From Azonexus sp. (GTDB taxonomy: Bacteria; Pseudomonadota; Gammaproteobacteria; Burkholderiales; Rhodocyclaceae), in NCBI GenBank assembly GCA_030691385.1, contig JAUYEI010000022.1:1-34471 (forward strand): a DNA stretch of 34,471 nt, given 5' to 3'. The translations under genes were made by a program, and so were the position numbers. The notes below the pieces were generated by a model that was not told where the DNA came from, ran no database searches, and saw only the letters and a program-made list of their open reading frames with translations. Shown piece by piece: positions 17,080 through 26,412 of the stretch; the first letter of the stretch is position 1, and each line of letters begins with the position of its first letter.

Positions 17080-19998
17080 ATGCCGTTGAATCTTCCCCTT
17101 TCCGCCCTTGAACAGCATGACGAGTTCATCGGCCGCCACATCGGCCCGTGCGCGACCGAAATGGCCGCCATGCTCGCCGCCATCGGTGCCGACAGCCTCG
17201 AACAGCTGATCGACCAGACCGTCCCCGCCGCCATCCGTCTGCCGGCCGACCTGCCGCTGCCCGCGCCGCGCCGCGAACACGAAGCGCTGGCCGATCTCAA
17301 GGCCATGGCCAGCAAGAATGTCGTCAACAAGTCCTGCATCGGTATGGGCTATTACGACACGCTGACGCCCAAGGTCATCCTGCGCAACGTCATGGAAAAC
17401 CCGGGCTGGTACACCGCCTACACGCCCTACCAGGCTGAAATCGCCCAGGGCCGCCTCGAAGCGCTCATGAACTTCCAGCAGATGGTCGTCGACCTGACCG
17501 GCCTGGAAATCGCCAACGCCTCGCTGCTCGACGAAGCGACCGCCGCGGCCGAAGCGATGACCATGGCGCGCCGTGTTTCCAAGTCGAAATCCAAGCGTTT
17601 CCTGGTCGATGCCAACTGCTTCCCGCAGACCATCGACGTCGTCAAGACCCGCGCCGGCTATTTCGGCTTCGAACTGGTCATTGCCACGGTCAACCCGGAA
17701 AATGGCCCAAAAATCGAAAGTGAAGATTTCTTCGGCGCCTTGCTCCAGTACCCGGGCGACAACGGCGAAGTCCGCGATCTGACCGCGACCATCGCCGCCC
17801 TGAAAGCCAAGGGCACGACGGTTGCCGTCGCCTCCGACCTGATGGCACTGGTCCTGCTCAAATCGCCCGGCGCCATGGGCGCCGACATCGCCCTCGGTTC
17901 CAGCCAGCGCTTCGGTATCCCGATGGGCTTCGGCGGCCCGCACGCGGCTTTCTTCGCCACCCGCGAAGCCTTCGTCCGCTCGATGCCGGGCCGCATTATC
18001 GGCCTGTCCAAGGACGCCCGCGGCAAAACCGCCTACCGCATGGCGCTGCAGACCCGCGAGCAACATATCCGCCGCGAGAAAGCCAATTCCAACATCTGCA
18101 CCTCGCAGGTGCTGTTGGCCAACATGGCCGGCATGTACGCCGTCTATCACGGCGCTGAAGGCCTGCGCACCATCGCCGGCCGCATTCACCGCCTGACCGC
18201 GATCCTGGCCGAAGGCCTGAAGCGCGCCGGCGTCGCGCTGCTGACCAGGCAGTTCTACGACACCGTGCATCTCGACCTCGGTGCCCGTGCTGAAACGGTC
18301 TACCACGATGCCCTGGCCGCCGGCTACAACCTGCGCCGCGTCTCGGCGGGCGTGCTCGGTATTTCCTTCGACGAAACGACGACCCGCGACGACGTCGCCA
18401 CCTTGTTCAAGCTGATCGCCCAGGTCACGCTCGACATGGAGGTGATCGATGCGCAAGTGGCCGCCGCCGACTCGGCCCTGCCCGACTCGCTGATCCGTAG
18501 CGACGCCGTGCTCCAGCACCCGGTGTTCAACACGCATCACACCGAGCACGAGATGCTGCGCTACCTCAAGTCGCTGCAGAACAAGGATCTCGCCCTCGAC
18601 CACTCGATGATCTCGCTCGGCTCCTGCACCATGAAGCTGAACGCGACCAGCGAAATGATCCCGGTCACCTGGCCGGAATTCGGCGGCATGCACCCCTTCG
18701 CGCCGCGTGACCAGGCGGTGGGCTACCTGGAAATGATTTCCGGCCTGACCGAGTGGCTGAAGACGGTCACCGGCTTCGACGCCATCTGCATGCAGCCGAA
18801 CTCCGGCGCCCAGGGCGAATACGCCGGCCTGGTCGCCATCGACCGCTACCACGCCAGCCGCGGCGAGGAACACCGCAATGTCTGCCTGATCCCCAAATCG
18901 GCGCACGGCACCAACCCGGCCACCGCCCAGATGGCCAACATGAAGGTCGTCGTCGTCGATTGCGACGAGAACGGCAACGTCGATGTCGTCGACCTGACGG
19001 CCAAGGCGGAAGAACACAAGGACGACCTGGCCTGCCTGATGATCACCTACCCGTCCACCCACGGCGTGTTCGAGGAAGCGGTCCGCGACATCTGCGCCAT
19101 CGTCCATGCCAATGGCGGCCAGGTGTACATGGACGGCGCCAACCTCAACGCCCAGGTCGGCCTGACCTCGCCCGGCTTCATCGGTGTCGACGTCAGCCAC
19201 ATGAACCTGCACAAGACCTTCGCCATCCCGCACGGCGGTGGCGGCCCGGGCATGGGTCCGATCGGCCTCAAGGCCCATCTGGCACCGTTCATGGCCGACC
19301 ACGCCGTCCAGCCGACCGGCGACGCCAGCCGCGTCAATGCCGGCCAGGGCGCGGTCTCCGCCGCCCCCTTCGGCTCGGCCTCGATCCTGACCATCTCCTG
19401 GATGTACCTCGCCATGCTCGGCGGTGCCGGCGTCAAGAAGGCCACGCAAGTCGCCATCCTCAACGCCAACTACGTCGCCCGCCAGCTCAGCGCGCACTAC
19501 CCGGTGCTCTATGTCGGCAAGAACGGCCGCGTGGCGCACGAGTGCATCCTCGACATCCGCCCGATCAAGGCCGCCACCGGCATCGCCGAGATCGACATCG
19601 CCAAGCGCCTGATGGACTACGGCTTCCACGCGCCGACGGTGTCCTTCCCGGTGGCCGGCACGATCATGGTCGAGCCGACGGAATCCGAGTCGAAGGCCGA
19701 ACTGGACCGCTTCATTGCAGCCCTGATCAGCATCCGTGAAGAAATCTGCCAGATCGAAAACGGCGTGTGGACGGCCGACAACAATCCGCTCAAGAATGCC
19801 CCGCATTCGCAGGCGGACGTGATTTTGGGTGATAGCGATGGCGACTGGCAGCATCCGTACAGCCGCCAGCAGGCCGTTTTCCCGCTGCCTTGGGTTGCTG
19901 CCAACAAGTTCTGGCCGAGCGTCAATCGCATCGACGATGTGTACGGCGACCGCAACCTGAACTGCGCCTGCCCGCCGATGTCTGCTTACGAAGACTGA
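17080..19998 (+). CDS. gcvP: Glycine dehydrogenase (decarboxylating), P protein
   Basis: PLP enzyme that decarboxylates glycine and loads the aminomethyl group onto H protein. At 972 aa it is the fused one-chain form with two homologous halves. The PLP lysine is Lys 712 in [18 protein letters not shown]; upstream [13 protein letters not shown] and [11 protein letters not shown] are also typical. The ATG at 17080 has an AAGGA site. It is separated from gcvH by the palindromic repeat; no gene for the L protein (lipoamide dehydrogenase) lies in the window. Confidence 0.98.
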   Translation: MPLNLPLSALEQHDEFIGRHIGPCATEMAAMLAAIGADSLEQLIDQTVPAAIRLPADLPLPAPRREHEALADLKAMASKNVVNKSCIGMGYYDTLTPKVILRNVMENPGWYTAYTPYQAEIAQGRLEALMNFQQMVVDLTGLEIANASLLDEATAAAEAMTMARRVSKSKSKRFLVDANCFPQTIDVVKTRAGYFGFELVIATVNPENGPKIESEDFFGALLQYPGDNGEVRDLTATIAALKAKGTTVAVASDLMALVLLKSPGAMGADIALGSSQRFGIPMGFGGPHAAFFATREAFVRSMPGRIIGLSKDARGKTAYRMALQTREQHIRREKANSNICTSQVLLANMAGMYAVYHGAEGLRTIAGRIHRLTAILAEGLKRAGVALLTRQFYDTVHLDLGARAETVYHDALAAGYNLRRVSAGVLGISFDETTTRDDVATLFKLIAQVTLDMEVIDAQVAAADSALPDSLIRSDAVLQHPVFNTHHTEHEMLRYLKSLQNKDLALDHSMISLGSCTMKLNATSEMIPVTWPEFGGMHPFAPRDQAVGYLEMISGLTEWLKTVTGFDAICMQPNSGAQGEYAGLVAIDRYHASRGEEHRNVCLIPKSAHGTNPATAQMANMKVVVVDCDENGNVDVVDLTAKAEEHKDDLACLMITYPSTHGVFEEAVRDICAIVHANGGQVYMDGANLNAQVGLTSPGFIGVDVSHMNLHKTFAIPHGGGGPGMGPIGLKAHLAPFMADHAVQPTGDASRVNAGQGAVSAAPFGSASILTISWMYLAMLGGAGVKKATQVAILNANYVARQLSAHYPVLYVGKNGRVAHECILDIRPIKAATGIAEIDIAKRLMDYGFHAPTVSFPVAGTIMVEPTESESKAELDRFIAALISIREEICQIENGVWTADNNPLKNAPHSQADVILGDSDGDWQHPYSRQQAVFPLPWVAANKFWPSVNRIDDVYGDRNLNCACPPMSAYED

Positions 19999-20540
19999 TG
20001 ACCGTCGATCTCTCTGCCATCGCCAAGTGGCCCAACGTCCCTGCCTGTTACGACTGGTTGTCGCTCGACCGGCGGGGCGACTGGCGATTGCAGGGAGAGC
20101 GCGTCACACACAGCGGCCTGATCAACTTCATCAACCGGCAGTACGGTTGTGACGAATCAGGCTGCTGGTTTCTGCAGAACGGCCCGCAACGGGTGTTCGT
20201 ATCGCTGGCCTACACGCCGTGGGTCTTCCGCCGTGAAGGCGAGGCCTTCGTCAGCCATACCGGCGAGCCGGCCGGTGACATCAAGGCGATTTACCTCGAC
20301 GAGGAAGGCAGCATCCTGCTCGAAACGAGTCTGGGCATCGGCCTGCTCAATGATCGCGACCTGGCGCATTTTCTGGCTGAATGCTGCGACGGCAACGGCC
20401 AGCCGGCCAGCGACGAGGCCCTTTCAACGCTGATGGAAACCGGTTCCGGCGATATCCGCTGGCAGAACCTGCCGCTACAGTCGATTGCTACGGTCGACAC
20501 GAAAAAACGCTTTAATTTCAAACCGCATCCGCAGCCCTGA
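19998..20540 (+). CDS. Conserved protein of unknown function coupled to gcvP
   Basis: A 180-aa soluble protein whose ATG overlaps the gcvP stop (TGATG), so it is probably translated by coupling; a longer frame starting inside gcvP is less likely. It begins with a WPNVPACYDWLSLDRRGDW motif and has a central GCWFLQNGPQRVFVSLAYTPW region and a C-terminal FNFKPHPQP. I recall similar betaproteobacterial proteins of unknown function, possibly DUF2944, but that label is not certain. No signal peptide or membrane segment is visible. The link with glycine cleavage is by position only. Confidence 0.82.
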   Translation: MTVDLSAIAKWPNVPACYDWLSLDRRGDWRLQGERVTHSGLINFINRQYGCDESGCWFLQNGPQRVFVSLAYTPWVFRREGEAFVSHTGEPAGDIKAIYLDEEGSILLETSLGIGLLNDRDLAHFLAECCDGNGQPASDEALSTLMETGSGDIRWQNLPLQSIATVDTKKRFNFKPHPQP

Positions 20541-20549
20541 GCGGGCCAC

Positions 20550-21566
20550 CTACTCGATGCAGTGAGCATTCCGCCAGGTGGCGATTTCCGGTAGCGACCC
20601 GTCCGCATCGTCGAGCAATGCCGCATTGGCCTGCAACAGCAGCTTGCGTTGCCGAGCGTTGAGCTTGCTCGGAAATACCGGCTCCAGTTCGACCACCAGA
20701 TCGCCCGCGTGATTCTTGCCCCGCCCCGGATAGCCCTTGCCAGCCAACCGCAACTGGCGGTGCTCAGCCGCACCGGCCTCCAGCGAATGGCAGATCACGC
20801 CAGCCAGCGAGGGTAAATCGATATCGCCACCGGCCATCATGGCCAGCGCGCTGACCGGCATCCGGAAATGCAGGTCGCGACCGTGCAACTGATACAGCGG
20901 ATGCGTGCGGATGATGATCGTCAGGTAAAGATCGCCAGCCTGCAGTTCGCCATCCCCCGGTTCGCCCTGCCCGGCCAGGCGCAGTTCATCGCCCGGCAAC
21001 ATGCCGTGCGGCACGCGAATCTCCAGGCTAACCTCGGCCAGTTCGCGGCCGCTGCCGCCACAATCCTTGCAAATGCGCTCGGTAAACAGCCCGCGCCCGC
21101 CGCACTCCTCGCAACGCACGAGATTGCGCCTGGTGTCATGCACCCGGCCGCTGCCATGACAGGCGGTGCAAAAGCGCGTCCTGGACATGCCGTGTTCGCC
21201 CGTACCCTCACAGGTCGGGCAGGCGTTGCCACGCGAGTAATGGATGGTCTTGCGGCAGCCGGCGGCCGCCTCTTCCAGGCTGACCTCAAGGTTGAGCCGG
21301 ATATCGGCCGCCCTTGCCACGCTCTCGTCGGGCTCGGCCTGAGGCGTTTCAACTTGCTCAACATCCCCGGCATCGACCGCGAGCAACTGCTCGTAAGCGG
21401 CATTGATCCGCTTGAACCGTTCGGTCGCCTGCGGATGATCGCTTCGATCCGGGTGCCAGCGCATGGCCAGCCGCCGATAGGCGCGCTTCAGCTCGGCCGG
21501 CGCAGCCCCGGGCGAAACACCGAGAATTTCATGAGGATCGGAATTCATTGACTGCATTGACTGCAT
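20550..21566 (-). CDS. DnaJ-like co-chaperone lacking the G/F region
   Basis: Hsp40 that should stimulate DnaK ATPase. The J domain (about 8-65) has the HPD motif at residues 38-40. Four complete CXXCXGXG zinc motifs follow (from Cys 116, 133, 152 and 166), then the C-terminal substrate-binding beta domains. The Gly/Phe-rich linker of canonical DnaJ is replaced by a short acidic Glu/Asp/Pro stretch (65-90), so this is probably a second, specialised DnaJ rather than the main one. The start is ambiguous: two tandem 9-bp units give three in-frame ATGs (21566, 21557, 21548). It ends with TAG and converges on the gcvP-linked gene. A TATAAT at 21662-21667 (minus strand) may be its -10, though the -35 is poor. 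Confidence 0.9.
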   Translation of the reverse strand: MQSMQSMNSDPHEILGVSPGAAPAELKRAYRRLAMRWHPDRSDHPQATERFKRINAAYEQLLAVDAGDVEQVETPQAEPDESVARAADIRLNLEVSLEEAAAGCRKTIHYSRGNACPTCEGTGEHGMSRTRFCTACHGSGRVHDTRRNLVRCEECGGRGLFTERICKDCGGSGRELAEVSLEIRVPHGMLPGDELRLAGQGEPGDGELQAGDLYLTIIIRTHPLYQLHGRDLHFRMPVSALAMMAGGDIDLPSLAGVICHSLEAGAAEHRQLRLAGKGYPGRGKNHAGDLVVELEPVFPSKLNARQRKLLLQANAALLDDADGSLPEIATWRNAHCIE

Positions 21567-21739
21567 TGACCAGGCGAACCCCTCAACAACGCACTACCGC
21601 CGATGCGCAAGGGGTCAAAAGCCGGTGTCTGATTGCCATTCATGAGAGGCGGAAGGGCGCCATTATAAAATACCTCGCCACCATTCCGCCGAGAGGACGA
21701 AAATACCGCCCCAACCGGTCACCAGAAGGGAGCAAGCCC

Positions 21740-22453
21740 TCAATACCGGCCCGAACTGACCAGGCGATACGGCGCCAGATCGTCTGCAGCGAGGCGTACA
21801 CCATCCGAATAGAGGGTCGGCATGGGTGCATCCGGACTCAGATCCTTCCGGTACGAGCGAAGAATCCCCTGAACATAGCCCTGAGTCTCCGGATACGGCG
21901 GAATCCTGTTGCCAAAGCGGCTCACCGCCCCTTCGCCCGCGTTGTAGGCAGCCAGCGCCAGTGGCACGCTGTCGAAACGATCGAGCAGATGCCGAAGATA
22001 GGTCGTGCCGGCCTGCAGATTGCGTTCCGGCACATCGAGATCGCTGACCCCGAAACGCCTGCCGGTCGCCGGCATGACCTGCATCAGGCCGATCGCCCCC
22101 TTCGGCGACAGCGCATCGGGCCGATAGGCCGATTCGGCCCGAATGACGGCATGAACCAGCGCCGGGTCGAGTCCCTTTGCATTGGCATGGCGGTCGACCA
22201 TCGCCGAGAACGCCGAGCCTTTTTTCTGAGGGGTGAGCGTCTCAGTCACCGCGCCGGTATTCAGCCGATACTCCGAACGCTGAATCTCCAGGCGAAACGG
22301 GCTTGGTGCCACCGGGCGCTTGTCCAGCCTAGGCTGTACGCGCGGGTTATCGCGACGCGCAAGCGTCTCCACAGAATGGCCAAGCGCCGGAACAAGCAGT
22401 GCCAGCACAACGAAAGCCGGCAAACATCTTTGCCTGAAAGCCGAAAAAGTCAT
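21740..22453 (-). CDS. Secreted lytic transglycosylase (SLT domain)
   Basis: Cleaves peptidoglycan glycan strands with formation of anhydromuropeptides. The 237-aa protein has a signal peptide (1-26, VVLALLVPALGHS), a variable region, and an SLT domain with catalytic Glu 107 in AVIRAESAYRPDALSPKGAIGLMQVMPATG and ALAAYNAGEGAVSRF farther on. It starts 10 nt after the sugar-transferase gene, so the two are probably cotranscribed; such pairing suggests help in passing an envelope polysaccharide through the cell wall (inference). Confidence 0.93.
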   Translation of the reverse strand: MTFSAFRQRCLPAFVVLALLVPALGHSVETLARRDNPRVQPRLDKRPVAPSPFRLEIQRSEYRLNTGAVTETLTPQKKGSAFSAMVDRHANAKGLDPALVHAVIRAESAYRPDALSPKGAIGLMQVMPATGRRFGVSDLDVPERNLQAGTTYLRHLLDRFDSVPLALAAYNAGEGAVSRFGNRIPPYPETQGYVQGILRSYRKDLSPDAPMPTLYSDGVRLAADDLAPYRLVSSGRY

Positions 22454-22463
22454 CGGCCCGGCT

Positions 22464-23885
22464 TCAGTAGGCGCTCGCGTCCTTGAAGACGAGCAGGACG
22501 GTGCGAAAAATGATGTAAAGATCGAGATTCAGCGACCAGTTGCGCAGATACTCGAGGTCGTAGTCGATACGCGCCTGCATCTTGTCCAGCGTTTCCGTTT
22601 CGCCACGGTAGCCATTGACCTGTGCCCAGCCGGTGATGCCCGGCTTGACCTTGTGGCGCACCATGTAGCCCTTGATCAGCTTGCGATACATCTCGTTGTG
22701 AGCGACAGCATGCGGCCGCGGGCCGACGATGCTCATGCGTCCCTGCAGAACGTTCACGAACTGCGGCAGTTCGTCGAGCGAAGTCCGGCGAAGGATGCCG
22801 CCGATGCGTGTCACCCGGGCATCGCCCTTGCGCGCCTGGGCAACGTTCGGGCCATCTTCGCACACGCTCATCGAGCGGAACTTGTAGACCATGATCTCCT
22901 CGCCATCGAGGCCATAGCGGCGCTGCTTGAAAATGATCGGTCCGGGAGAACTCAGCTTGACCAGGCCGGCAACCACGAGCAGAACAGGCGAAATCAGGAC
23001 CAGGATCAACAGCGAAAGAACGATGTCACTCAAACGCTTGACGATACCGTTCAAGCCGGAAAATGGCGTGTCGCACACAGCCACCACCGGCATCCGGCCA
23101 ACCGCATCCATGCGCGCCTGGATCAGGTCCGTGACGAAGATGTCCGGCACAAAATAAACCGAAGCCGTCGTGTCGTTCAGCGATTCGAGCAGGGAAATAA
23201 TCCGTGGCTGCGTCGCCATCGGCAAGGCGAGGTAAATCAGATCAATCTTGTTGGCCTTGACGTAGTCGGCAACATCCGAAAACCGGCCAATCAGGCGGCC
23301 ATGCCCCATGTCCAGGCGCTCGATGTCGCGATCATCGAAATATCCGTTCAGTTTGATGCCCTGCATCGGGTGGCCATCGATCTCGCTTGCCAGATGGCGG
23401 CCCAATTCATTGCAGCCGACCACAACGGCGCGTTTCGGAAAACCGTTCGCGGCAAGCACGGCGGGCATCGTAACCCGGAACAGGAAATGGCCAGCCAACT
23501 GGGTGGCAGGCGCCATCCATAGCCAATTAAATAGAACCTCTTCCGGAAAATGCTTGTAAAGCCCGGTTGCCAGGCCGAAAAAGATCAACAGGGCAGCGAT
23601 CCCCATCCAACTGATAAGAACCTCACGAATGCTGCCCCGCACCGTCTCCTGAATCAGGCTCTTGCCTGGAAAGGTCAGCGAAAACACGAGCACCCCGAGC
23701 ACCGCGTAATGGGCGTAGTGGTCATCGCGAAACCACAGCATCAATCCAAACAGGGTAGCAAGGACTGAAACGGGATCGACCAGCGATTCAAAAAGTCGAA
23801 ACAACGCGCCACCGACCCGTTCCATGCCCAGAAATGGGCGATTCGAGGCAACACCACCGAAGCGCGAGGATGACAGTATGTTCAT
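22464..23885 (-). CDS. Undecaprenyl-phosphate sugar phosphotransferase (EPS-initiating)
   Basis: Transfers a sugar-1-phosphate, probably glucose, to undecaprenyl phosphate, the first step of exopolysaccharide synthesis. The 473-aa protein has an N-terminal part with about four membrane helices, a central Rossmann-like domain (PKRAVVVGCNELGRHLA, about 168-185), one further membrane helix (about 290-315) and the C-terminal bacterial sugar-transferase domain with YKFRSM, TSLDELPQFVNVL and SIVGPRPHA. The layout matches the WcaJ/EpsB-like polyprenyl glycosylphosphotransferases. It is divergent from the epsA-type regulator across a 129-165 bp gap. The exact sugar cannot be read from sequence. Confidence 0.92.
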   Translation of the reverse strand: MNILSSSRFGGVASNRPFLGMERVGGALFRLFESLVDPVSVLATLFGLMLWFRDDHYAHYAVLGVLVFSLTFPGKSLIQETVRGSIREVLISWMGIAALLIFFGLATGLYKHFPEEVLFNWLWMAPATQLAGHFLFRVTMPAVLAANGFPKRAVVVGCNELGRHLASEIDGHPMQGIKLNGYFDDRDIERLDMGHGRLIGRFSDVADYVKANKIDLIYLALPMATQPRIISLLESLNDTTASVYFVPDIFVTDLIQARMDAVGRMPVVAVCDTPFSGLNGIVKRLSDIVLSLLILVLISPVLLVVAGLVKLSSPGPIIFKQRRYGLDGEEIMVYKFRSMSVCEDGPNVAQARKGDARVTRIGGILRRTSLDELPQFVNVLQGRMSIVGPRPHAVAHNEMYRKLIKGYMVRHKVKPGITGWAQVNGYRGETETLDKMQARIDYDLEYLRNWSLNLDLYIIFRTVLLVFKDASAY

Positions 23886-24050
23886 AGCATTAAGCGAAGA
23901 CTTCTTGAATATTTGACCAAGGCAAATTGTATCCCAAGTGCAAGACCATGCCGCACCGCAACATTTTAATTATTCGTGAAATAGTCGACATTACAAAAAA
24001 AAGACTATCGCATAATGCGGGCTCCAAACCTTGGATACACACCAGTCACT

Positions 24051-24989
24051 ATGGCATCCAGCCAGCCAAAATTTGATCCTGAACTGATCGTCCGGATCAT
24101 GCATAACTCTTTGTCCATCCAGAGCCACTTTCAGCTATTTCTATGGCTGCAGGGTGACTTCCAGGAAGCCATACAGCATGATGTTCTCATCTGCTTCAGT
24201 GGCGCAATCGGTGGTGATACCTATCACTATGACATTGTTTCGGCCATCCCCGGAATACGCAGCGCCAAGCCTCTGCACAGCACCATTCATGACTTCAGAA
24301 ACGGGGTTCATCGGCATTGGGTCGCCGGATCAGGTCGGGTCACATCTGCCTCCATGTCCAGCATAAGTGACAGTAATATTGATGCAACAATTCTTAAATC
24401 AGAATTACATGAAATGAAACACGTTTTATTCCATGCAATTCCAGACACCCGCTTCAAGGCGGATCACCTGTACATCCTGCTCAGGCGGGATGGCAGCTTT
24501 AGTGAGCAGGAAAGAAGACTCTTCGAACTACTCCTTCCCCATGTCGACGCTGCCGTCCGGAAAACCGATGGCCTGCCGATCCATGAGCCCGAGCAGGTCA
24601 CCGCCCCCACGCTGATCAACTCCCTGATCAAGTCCGGCCTCAGCACGCGTGAAATCGAGATTCTGGAATGGGTGCGCAGCGGCAAGACCAACATTGAAAT
24701 CGGCATGATCCTCGACATCAGCTCATTCACGGTCAAAAACCACCTGCAACGGATTTTCAAGAAAATCAACGTCAGCAACCGCGCCCAGGCCGTCGGCAAA
24801 CTTGAAGACATTACCAACAACGGACTGCCTGAAACCAGCTACAACTTTGGCCAGGCCAAACTCGCTCGGTCAGCGCCGGAAATGACGCCAGCAGGCGGCC
24901 AGCAAAACGCCGCACAAGCCCGCCCACCAGTCAGCGAGGCCCGGCTGGCGGCCCGGCAGGAAAAGTTGGTGAAATTCATCGCCGGCTGA
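24051..24989 (+). CDS. epsA: LuxR-family regulator, EpsA type (PEP-CTERM/EPS-associated)
   Basis: Transcription regulator with an N-terminal sensing-like domain and a C-terminal LuxR HTH (about 196-255; LSTREIEILEWVRSGKTNIEIG...TVKNHLQRIFKKI). The N-terminal FDPELIVRIMHNSLSIQSHFQLFLWLQG is what I recognise from EpsA regulators of betaproteobacterial EPS/PEP-CTERM loci. Start: ATG 24051 is preferred; ATG 24015 would add 12 residues; neither has a clear ribosome site. The last 39 residues are read through the 3' end of the convergent vanZ-like gene and look like low-complexity antisense sequence, so the protein is probably longer than its ancestor. It is divergent from the sugar transferase, a likely target. 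Confidence 0.85.
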   Translation: MASSQPKFDPELIVRIMHNSLSIQSHFQLFLWLQGDFQEAIQHDVLICFSGAIGGDTYHYDIVSAIPGIRSAKPLHSTIHDFRNGVHRHWVAGSGRVTSASMSSISDSNIDATILKSELHEMKHVLFHAIPDTRFKADHLYILLRRDGSFSEQERRLFELLLPHVDAAVRKTDGLPIHEPEQVTAPTLINSLIKSGLSTREIEILEWVRSGKTNIEIGMILDISSFTVKNHLQRIFKKINVSNRAQAVGKLEDITNNGLPETSYNFGQAKLARSAPEMTPAGGQQNAAQARPPVSEARLAARQEKLVKFIAG

Positions 24990-25229
24990 AACCAGCAGAG
25001 GAATCATCAGGGCCAGCCAGAGCGGCAACGCCAGCGCGCTATCCAGCACAAGGAACAGGCAGCCGAACAGCAGCGCATGCGCCAACTTGTCAAACGGCGA
25101 AGGGATAATCCCCACTGCGAAGGGTTGTGCGCCCAGCACGAACAGCGCAGACACGCCCAGCAACCCCACGGCCAGCCAGAAACGGCTACGCACCAAAGGC
25201 TGTTTCGTCGTCTTGGGCTTTACGTTCAT
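24870..25229 (-). CDS. VanZ-like small membrane protein
   Basis: A 119-aa protein with three to four membrane segments and the VanZ signature DKLAHALLFGCL...SAGDEFHQLFLPGRQPGLADWWAGLCGVLL. The start at 25229 is chosen because it lies 13 nt after the preceding stop and behind a GGGGAT site; the longer frame to 25292 would overlap the upstream gene by 50 bp. VanZ relatives confer teicoplanin resistance in enterococci, but in proteobacteria they are frequent in polysaccharide/exosortase loci with unknown function. Its 3' end overlaps the convergent epsA gene by 120 bp. Confidence 0.88.
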   Translation of the reverse strand: MNVKPKTTKQPLVRSRFWLAVGLLGVSALFVLGAQPFAVGIIPSPFDKLAHALLFGCLFLVLDSALALPLWLALMIPLLVSAGDEFHQLFLPGRQPGLADWWAGLCGVLLAACWRHFRR

Positions 25230-25242
25230 ATCATCCCCGAGA

Positions 25243-26346
25243 TCACCCCCGTGAATCGCCCCAGCGCAATTTGCAACGGTCATCGCCGACATAGCTTGTG
25301 TCGCCGGCCCGGTCTACGCAATAACGGGGCGAAACGATCATCTCGGAGAACTCCATGCCCTCGCCGATCCGCGTGTACTCGAACAGCACGCTGCGAATCA
25401 CCTTGGCACCTCGACGCAGGTGACTGCCATGGCCGATCCAGGCCGGGCCGATCACCGAGCAGCCAGGCTCGATCCTGACACTTGAACCGATATAAACCGG
25501 CCCGACAATCTTCGAACTGTCCCAATTGATCGAGACATTCGGGCCGACCCAGACGCCCGGCATGATCTCCTTGCCCGGCATGTCCATCTCGGCCACCTCG
25601 CCACGCAGCACGCGCTGCAGCACCGACCAGTAATCGGTCACCCGACCGATATCGATCCAGTTGAAAAACCGGCTCTGGGCGTAGAACGGGAAACCCTTTT
25701 CCGCCATGAGCGGGAACAACTGGCTGCCGATGTCGAACTCGACACCCGACGGCACCAGATCCAGCACCTGCGGCTCGAAAATATAGATGCCGGTACTCGC
25801 CAGATTCGACCTGGCCTCAGCCGGCTTCGGCTTTTCCTGGAAGGATTCGATCTTGCCCTCGCCGTCAGCCACCACGATGCCGTAGTTCTGTACCTGATCG
25901 TTCGGCACTTCCAGCGTCACCACGCTGGCCAGCGCCCCCTTGCTCTTGTGTTCGAACAACGCAGCGCCGATATCGAGATCGACAATCGCATCGCCACAGA
26001 TCACCAAGGTCGTTTCGTCAAAAAAACCGCTGAAATCCTGAATCGCCTTCATGCCACCGGCCGACCCCTTGGGTCGGGGGAGAATATCGCCGTGATCGCA
26101 GACACCTTCGTAGGAATAGCCGATATTGGCCCCCCAGCGCCGGCCGTCACCAAAATACTCTTCGATCTTTTTGTGGTGATACGCCACGTTCACCATGATA
26201 TCGGTGATGCCGTAGCGCACCAGATGCTCGATCAGGTAAGCCATCACCGGTTTGCCGAGAATCGGCACCATCGGCTTCGGCCAATCCTTGGTCAATGGTC
26301 GAACCCGCGTTCCCTGGCCGGCCGCCAGAATCATTCCCTTTGCCAC
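25243..26346 (-). CDS. NDP-sugar (mannose-1-phosphate guanylyltransferase-like) nucleotidyltransferase
   Basis: Forms an NDP-sugar from NTP and a sugar-1-phosphate. The 367-aa protein starts with the nucleotidyltransferase motif MILAAGQGTRVRPLT...PKPMVPI, has FQEKPKP near the sugar site, and ends in hexapeptide-type repeats (VGPVYIGSSVRIEPGCSV, PAWIGHGS). The start is GTG at 26346, supported by an AGGGAG site 7 nt upstream; an upstream frame would run through the terminator of the preceding gene. The sugar and nucleotide cannot be fixed from sequence; GDP-mannose pyrophosphorylase-like or glucose-1-phosphate types are both possible. Confidence 0.88.
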   Translation of the reverse strand: MAKGMILAAGQGTRVRPLTKDWPKPMVPILGKPVMAYLIEHLVRYGITDIMVNVAYHHKKIEEYFGDGRRWGANIGYSYEGVCDHGDILPRPKGSAGGMKAIQDFSGFFDETTLVICGDAIVDLDIGAALFEHKSKGALASVVTLEVPNDQVQNYGIVVADGEGKIESFQEKPKPAEARSNLASTGIYIFEPQVLDLVPSGVEFDIGSQLFPLMAEKGFPFYAQSRFFNWIDIGRVTDYWSVLQRVLRGEVAEMDMPGKEIMPGVWVGPNVSINWDSSKIVGPVYIGSSVRIEPGCSVIGPAWIGHGSHLRRGAKVIRSVLFEYTRIGEGMEFSEMIVSPRYCVDRAGDTSYVGDDRCKLRWGDSRG

Positions 26347-26366
26347 GCTATGACTCCCTATGGACG

Positions 26367-26390
26367 AAAAAAAGCCGCCCGAAGGCGGCA
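26367..26390 (-). terminator. Intrinsic terminator after the PEP-CTERM gene
   Basis: On the minus strand a 6-bp GC stem (26374-26379 with 26384-26389, UUCG loop) is followed by seven U residues (26367-26373). It separates the PEP-CTERM gene from the nucleotidyltransferase gene. Confidence 0.92.
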
Positions 26391-26412
26391 TTCTGCAAGC
26401 TGAACGTTACGC

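Noticed and set aside
17068..19854. 928-codon open frame antisense to gcvP
   Set aside because: GC-rich third positions of gcvP open the complementary frame; the composition is Gly/Asp/His-rich with no recognised domain, while gcvP is unmistakable.
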